Shown here piece after piece: positions 62,535 to 64,000 of a stretch of DNA of 64,000 bases (the first letter of the stretch is position 1; every line of letters starts with the position of its first letter). The DNA is taken from assembly GCF_013343235.1 (NCBI RefSeq), contig NZ_CP040094.1, positions 7,435,001 to 7,499,000 on the forward strand. Reading direction: 5' to 3'. Under the pieces are notes generated by a model. It had not been told where the DNA came from. It searched no databases and saw only the letters and a list, made by a program, of their open reading frames with translations. The stretch comes from Nostoc sp. TCL240-02. GTDB taxonomy: Bacteria; Cyanobacteriota; Cyanobacteriia; Cyanobacteriales; Nostocaceae. The translations under genes and the position numbers were made by a program.

Positions 62535-64000
62535 ATGAAACTAAATTCACCTTTAATAAGTGTAGTTATGACTACTTATAACCATGAAAAATATATTGCT
62601 GAGGCTATTCAAAGTGTTCTAGATCAGACTTTTACAGATTTTGAGTTGATAGTTATCAATGATGGCTCGACTGATAGAAATGATGAAGTTATTAGAAGCT
62701 TTCAAGATAGTCGGATTGTTTATATTAATCAAGAAAATCAAGGTACGAGTACTGCTCTAAATGTAGGAATTATAGCAGCTAGAGGTAAGTATATTGCTTT
62801 AATGTCTGGGGATGATGTCTGTTATCCACAACGGTTAGAAAAACAATATCAATATTTATATCCAAAAATTAATCAAATAATTTTTTCGTCTGTTGATTTC
62901 ATAGATGATGACAGTCATCCAGTTACTGGAAAGCATTTCGCCAGAAATTATTTTAATAATAGTAACAAAACTAGTGCAGAAATTCTCAACTATTTCTTTA
63001 TGCAAGGTAACTATTTATGTGCTGTTACCGCTTTTTTAGAAAAAAAGATGTTATTGGAAGCTGGGTTATTCAACTTGGCATCAATTCAACTACAAGATTT
63101 TGATATGTGGATAAAACTGGTTAAAAAATATGATATCTTCATCATGGAAGATAAGTTAGTCAAGTACAGAATCCGCAAAAATGAGGATAATTTAAGTCAC
63201 CCAAATAATTCGGTTCGCTCTCTTTTTGAACAATATCAAATATATAGAAATATTTTTGATGATCTTGATATCGATCTATTTAAACAAGCTTTTAAAAAAA
63301 ATATAAGAAAAAGTAATTTTCAAGAAGGCGCAGAGTATGAATTAGAAAAAGCATTTTTATATTTAAGTCATAGTTTGTCTTTAATCCAAAGCATTGCATA
63401 TGAAAAGCTTTCTACTCTTTTGCAAAATAAAGATATCTTATCTATTGCGAAGACTGAGTACAGTTTTAGCTTACCGGATCTGTATAAAATGACAAATTCT
63501 ATCGATATATCAAATAGTAGAAAGATACAGCAAATTCAGGCTGAACTGGAACGTTCACAATCGGAATTGCACCAAATTCAGGCTGAACTGGAGCGTTCTC
63601 AATCAGAATTGCACCAAATTCAGGCGGAAGTGGAGCAATTTCGATTGCAACAAACTCAGGGAGAATTGGAGCAGTTGCAATCGAAATTGCAACAAACTCA
63701 GACAGAATTAGAGCAGTTGCAGATGAAAAAATTAGGTTTATTTATCAAAGCTGCATTCGATTCTCCCGTAGAATGGAAGCAAGAAAACAGTAATATTTGT
63801 TTTTCTGGTTGGTGTTTCCATCCGAAGCTCAAGGTAACTAAATTAACACTATCTTGCGGTAAAATTGTCGTAGATTGTAACTACGGTTATCTTCGTAAAG
63901 ACGTAGGACAAACTTATCCACAATCTCCTAATAGCATAAATAGTGGATTTGTTGTCACTATTGATGTGCCACCTGGAAGCTGGAAAATTGCTTTGAATGC
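62535..64000 (+). CDS. Family 2 glycosyltransferase with coiled-coil repeats, 3'-truncated by the window
   Basis: From ATG 62535 a frame runs open to the window end (488 codons seen). Residues 1-230 are a GT2/GT-A domain: PLISVVMTTYNHEKYIAEAI, IVINDGSTDRNDE, GKYIALMSGDDVCYPQRL. After a helical region, residues about 333-395 are heptad-like repeats (IQAELERSQSELHQ). A new beta-rich domain starts with FIKAAFDSPVEWKQENSNIC and FSGWCFHPKLKV. It would add a sugar to the exported polysaccharide. The coiled coil may join enzymes or set chain length; that is inference. Confidence 0.88.
   Translation, partial: MKLNSPLISVVMTTYNHEKYIAEAIQSVLDQTFTDFELIVINDGSTDRNDEVIRSFQDSRIVYINQENQGTSTALNVGIIAARGKYIALMSGDDVCYPQRLEKQYQYLYPKINQIIFSSVDFIDDDSHPVTGKHFARNYFNNSNKTSAEILNYFFMQGNYLCAVTAFLEKKMLLEAGLFNLASIQLQDFDMWIKLVKKYDIFIMEDKLVKYRIRKNEDNLSHPNNSVRSLFEQYQIYRNIFDDLDIDLFKQAFKKNIRKSNFQEGAEYELEKAFLYLSHSLSLIQSIAYEKLSTLLQNKDILSIAKTEYSFSLPDLYKMTNSIDISNSRKIQQIQAELERSQSELHQIQAELERSQSELHQIQAEVEQFRLQQTQGELEQLQSKLQQTQTELEQLQMKKLGLFIKAAFDSPVEWKQENSNICFSGWCFHPKLKVTKLTLSCGKIVVDCNYGYLRKDVGQTYPQSPNSINSGFVVTIDVPPGSWKIALN
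63531..63722 (+). repeat. 42-bp tandem repeats coding a coiled coil
   Basis: The unit CAAATTCAGGCTGAACTGGA... is 42 bases, with near-identical copies at 63531-63572 and 63573-63614 and three more diverged copies to 63722. Each codes 14 residues (two heptads). The number of copies could change by slippage and so alter coiled-coil length. Confidence 0.85.

Noticed and set aside
1..64000. tRNA, rRNA, tmRNA, riboswitch or prophage genes
   Set aside because: No segment with convincing sequence or structure was recognised on either strand by eye.

Overview
The window is chromosomal DNA from a filamentous, probably heterocyst-forming cyanobacterium (Nostoc/Anabaena/Calothrix group). The evidence is: psbU (photosystem II extrinsic protein), chlG (chlorophyll synthase), btpA (photosystem I biogenesis), a PetP-like cytochrome b6f subunit and a PucC/BCD-family carrier; very frequent GCGATCGC (HIP1) octamers; and many short tandemly repeated heptamers of the CCCCAAT/CCCCATT and CAATGAC/TAATGAC types, as in Nostocales. 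No rRNA, tRNA or CRISPR array was recognised.

Layout. 1-1535: end of argF, then lexA with a textbook cyanobacterial LexA box. 1635-18278: a defence island built around DNA phosphorothioation (Dnd). On the + strand it has a DEAH restriction helicase, a 57-codon gene overlapping a DndD-like SMC ATPase, a Uma2 nuclease, a Dnd-associated protein 4 and a sulfur-binding HNH endonuclease. On the - strand it has an AIPR protein and a DGQHR (DndB-like) protein. On the + strand again it has dndC, a second Uma2, dndD, a MazF-type toxin-antitoxin pair, dndE and a Dnd-associated methyltransferase. No dndA and no dndFGH lie in the window. 18.5-36 kb: ordinary chromosomal genes (AmpG-like permease, GNAT, HEAT-repeat protein, cupin, sorbosone dehydrogenase-like lipoprotein, REC-EAL regulator, a PAS-kinase relic, GH10-like lipid- or wall-associated hydrolase, DUF512/radical-SAM protein, uppP, DUF3120, psbU, nadB). 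36-47 kb: CHASE2-PAS-GGDEF cyclase, VKOR-thioredoxin fusion, btpA, rimO, DEAD-box RNA helicase, a third Uma2, aldo-keto reductase. 47-50 kb: a small accessory patch with a VapBC pair, a PycTM/DUF5706-like membrane protein and relics of a DUF2887 (Rpn-like) gene and a TPR gene. 49.8-57 kb: BCD-family carrier, inositol-monophosphatase family, unknown gene, zinc dehydrogenase, chlG, ArsA-like ATPase, PetP. 57.6-64 kb: a surface-polysaccharide cluster (Wzm, Wzt with C-terminal sugar-binding domain, hexapeptide acyltransferase, acyltransferase 3, FdtA-type ketoisomerase, and a GT2 glycosyltransferase cut by the window end).

The most interesting part is the Dnd island. The modification core (DndC, DndD, DndE) is interleaved with a Uma2 nuclease and a toxin-antitoxin pair. 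The recognisable restriction side is not DndFGH: it appears to combine a helicase, a second DndD-like ATPase with a tiny translationally coupled partner, and an HNH enzyme with a predicted phosphorothioate-binding N-terminus. All functional statements are inferred from motifs visible in the translated sequence; no database search was possible.
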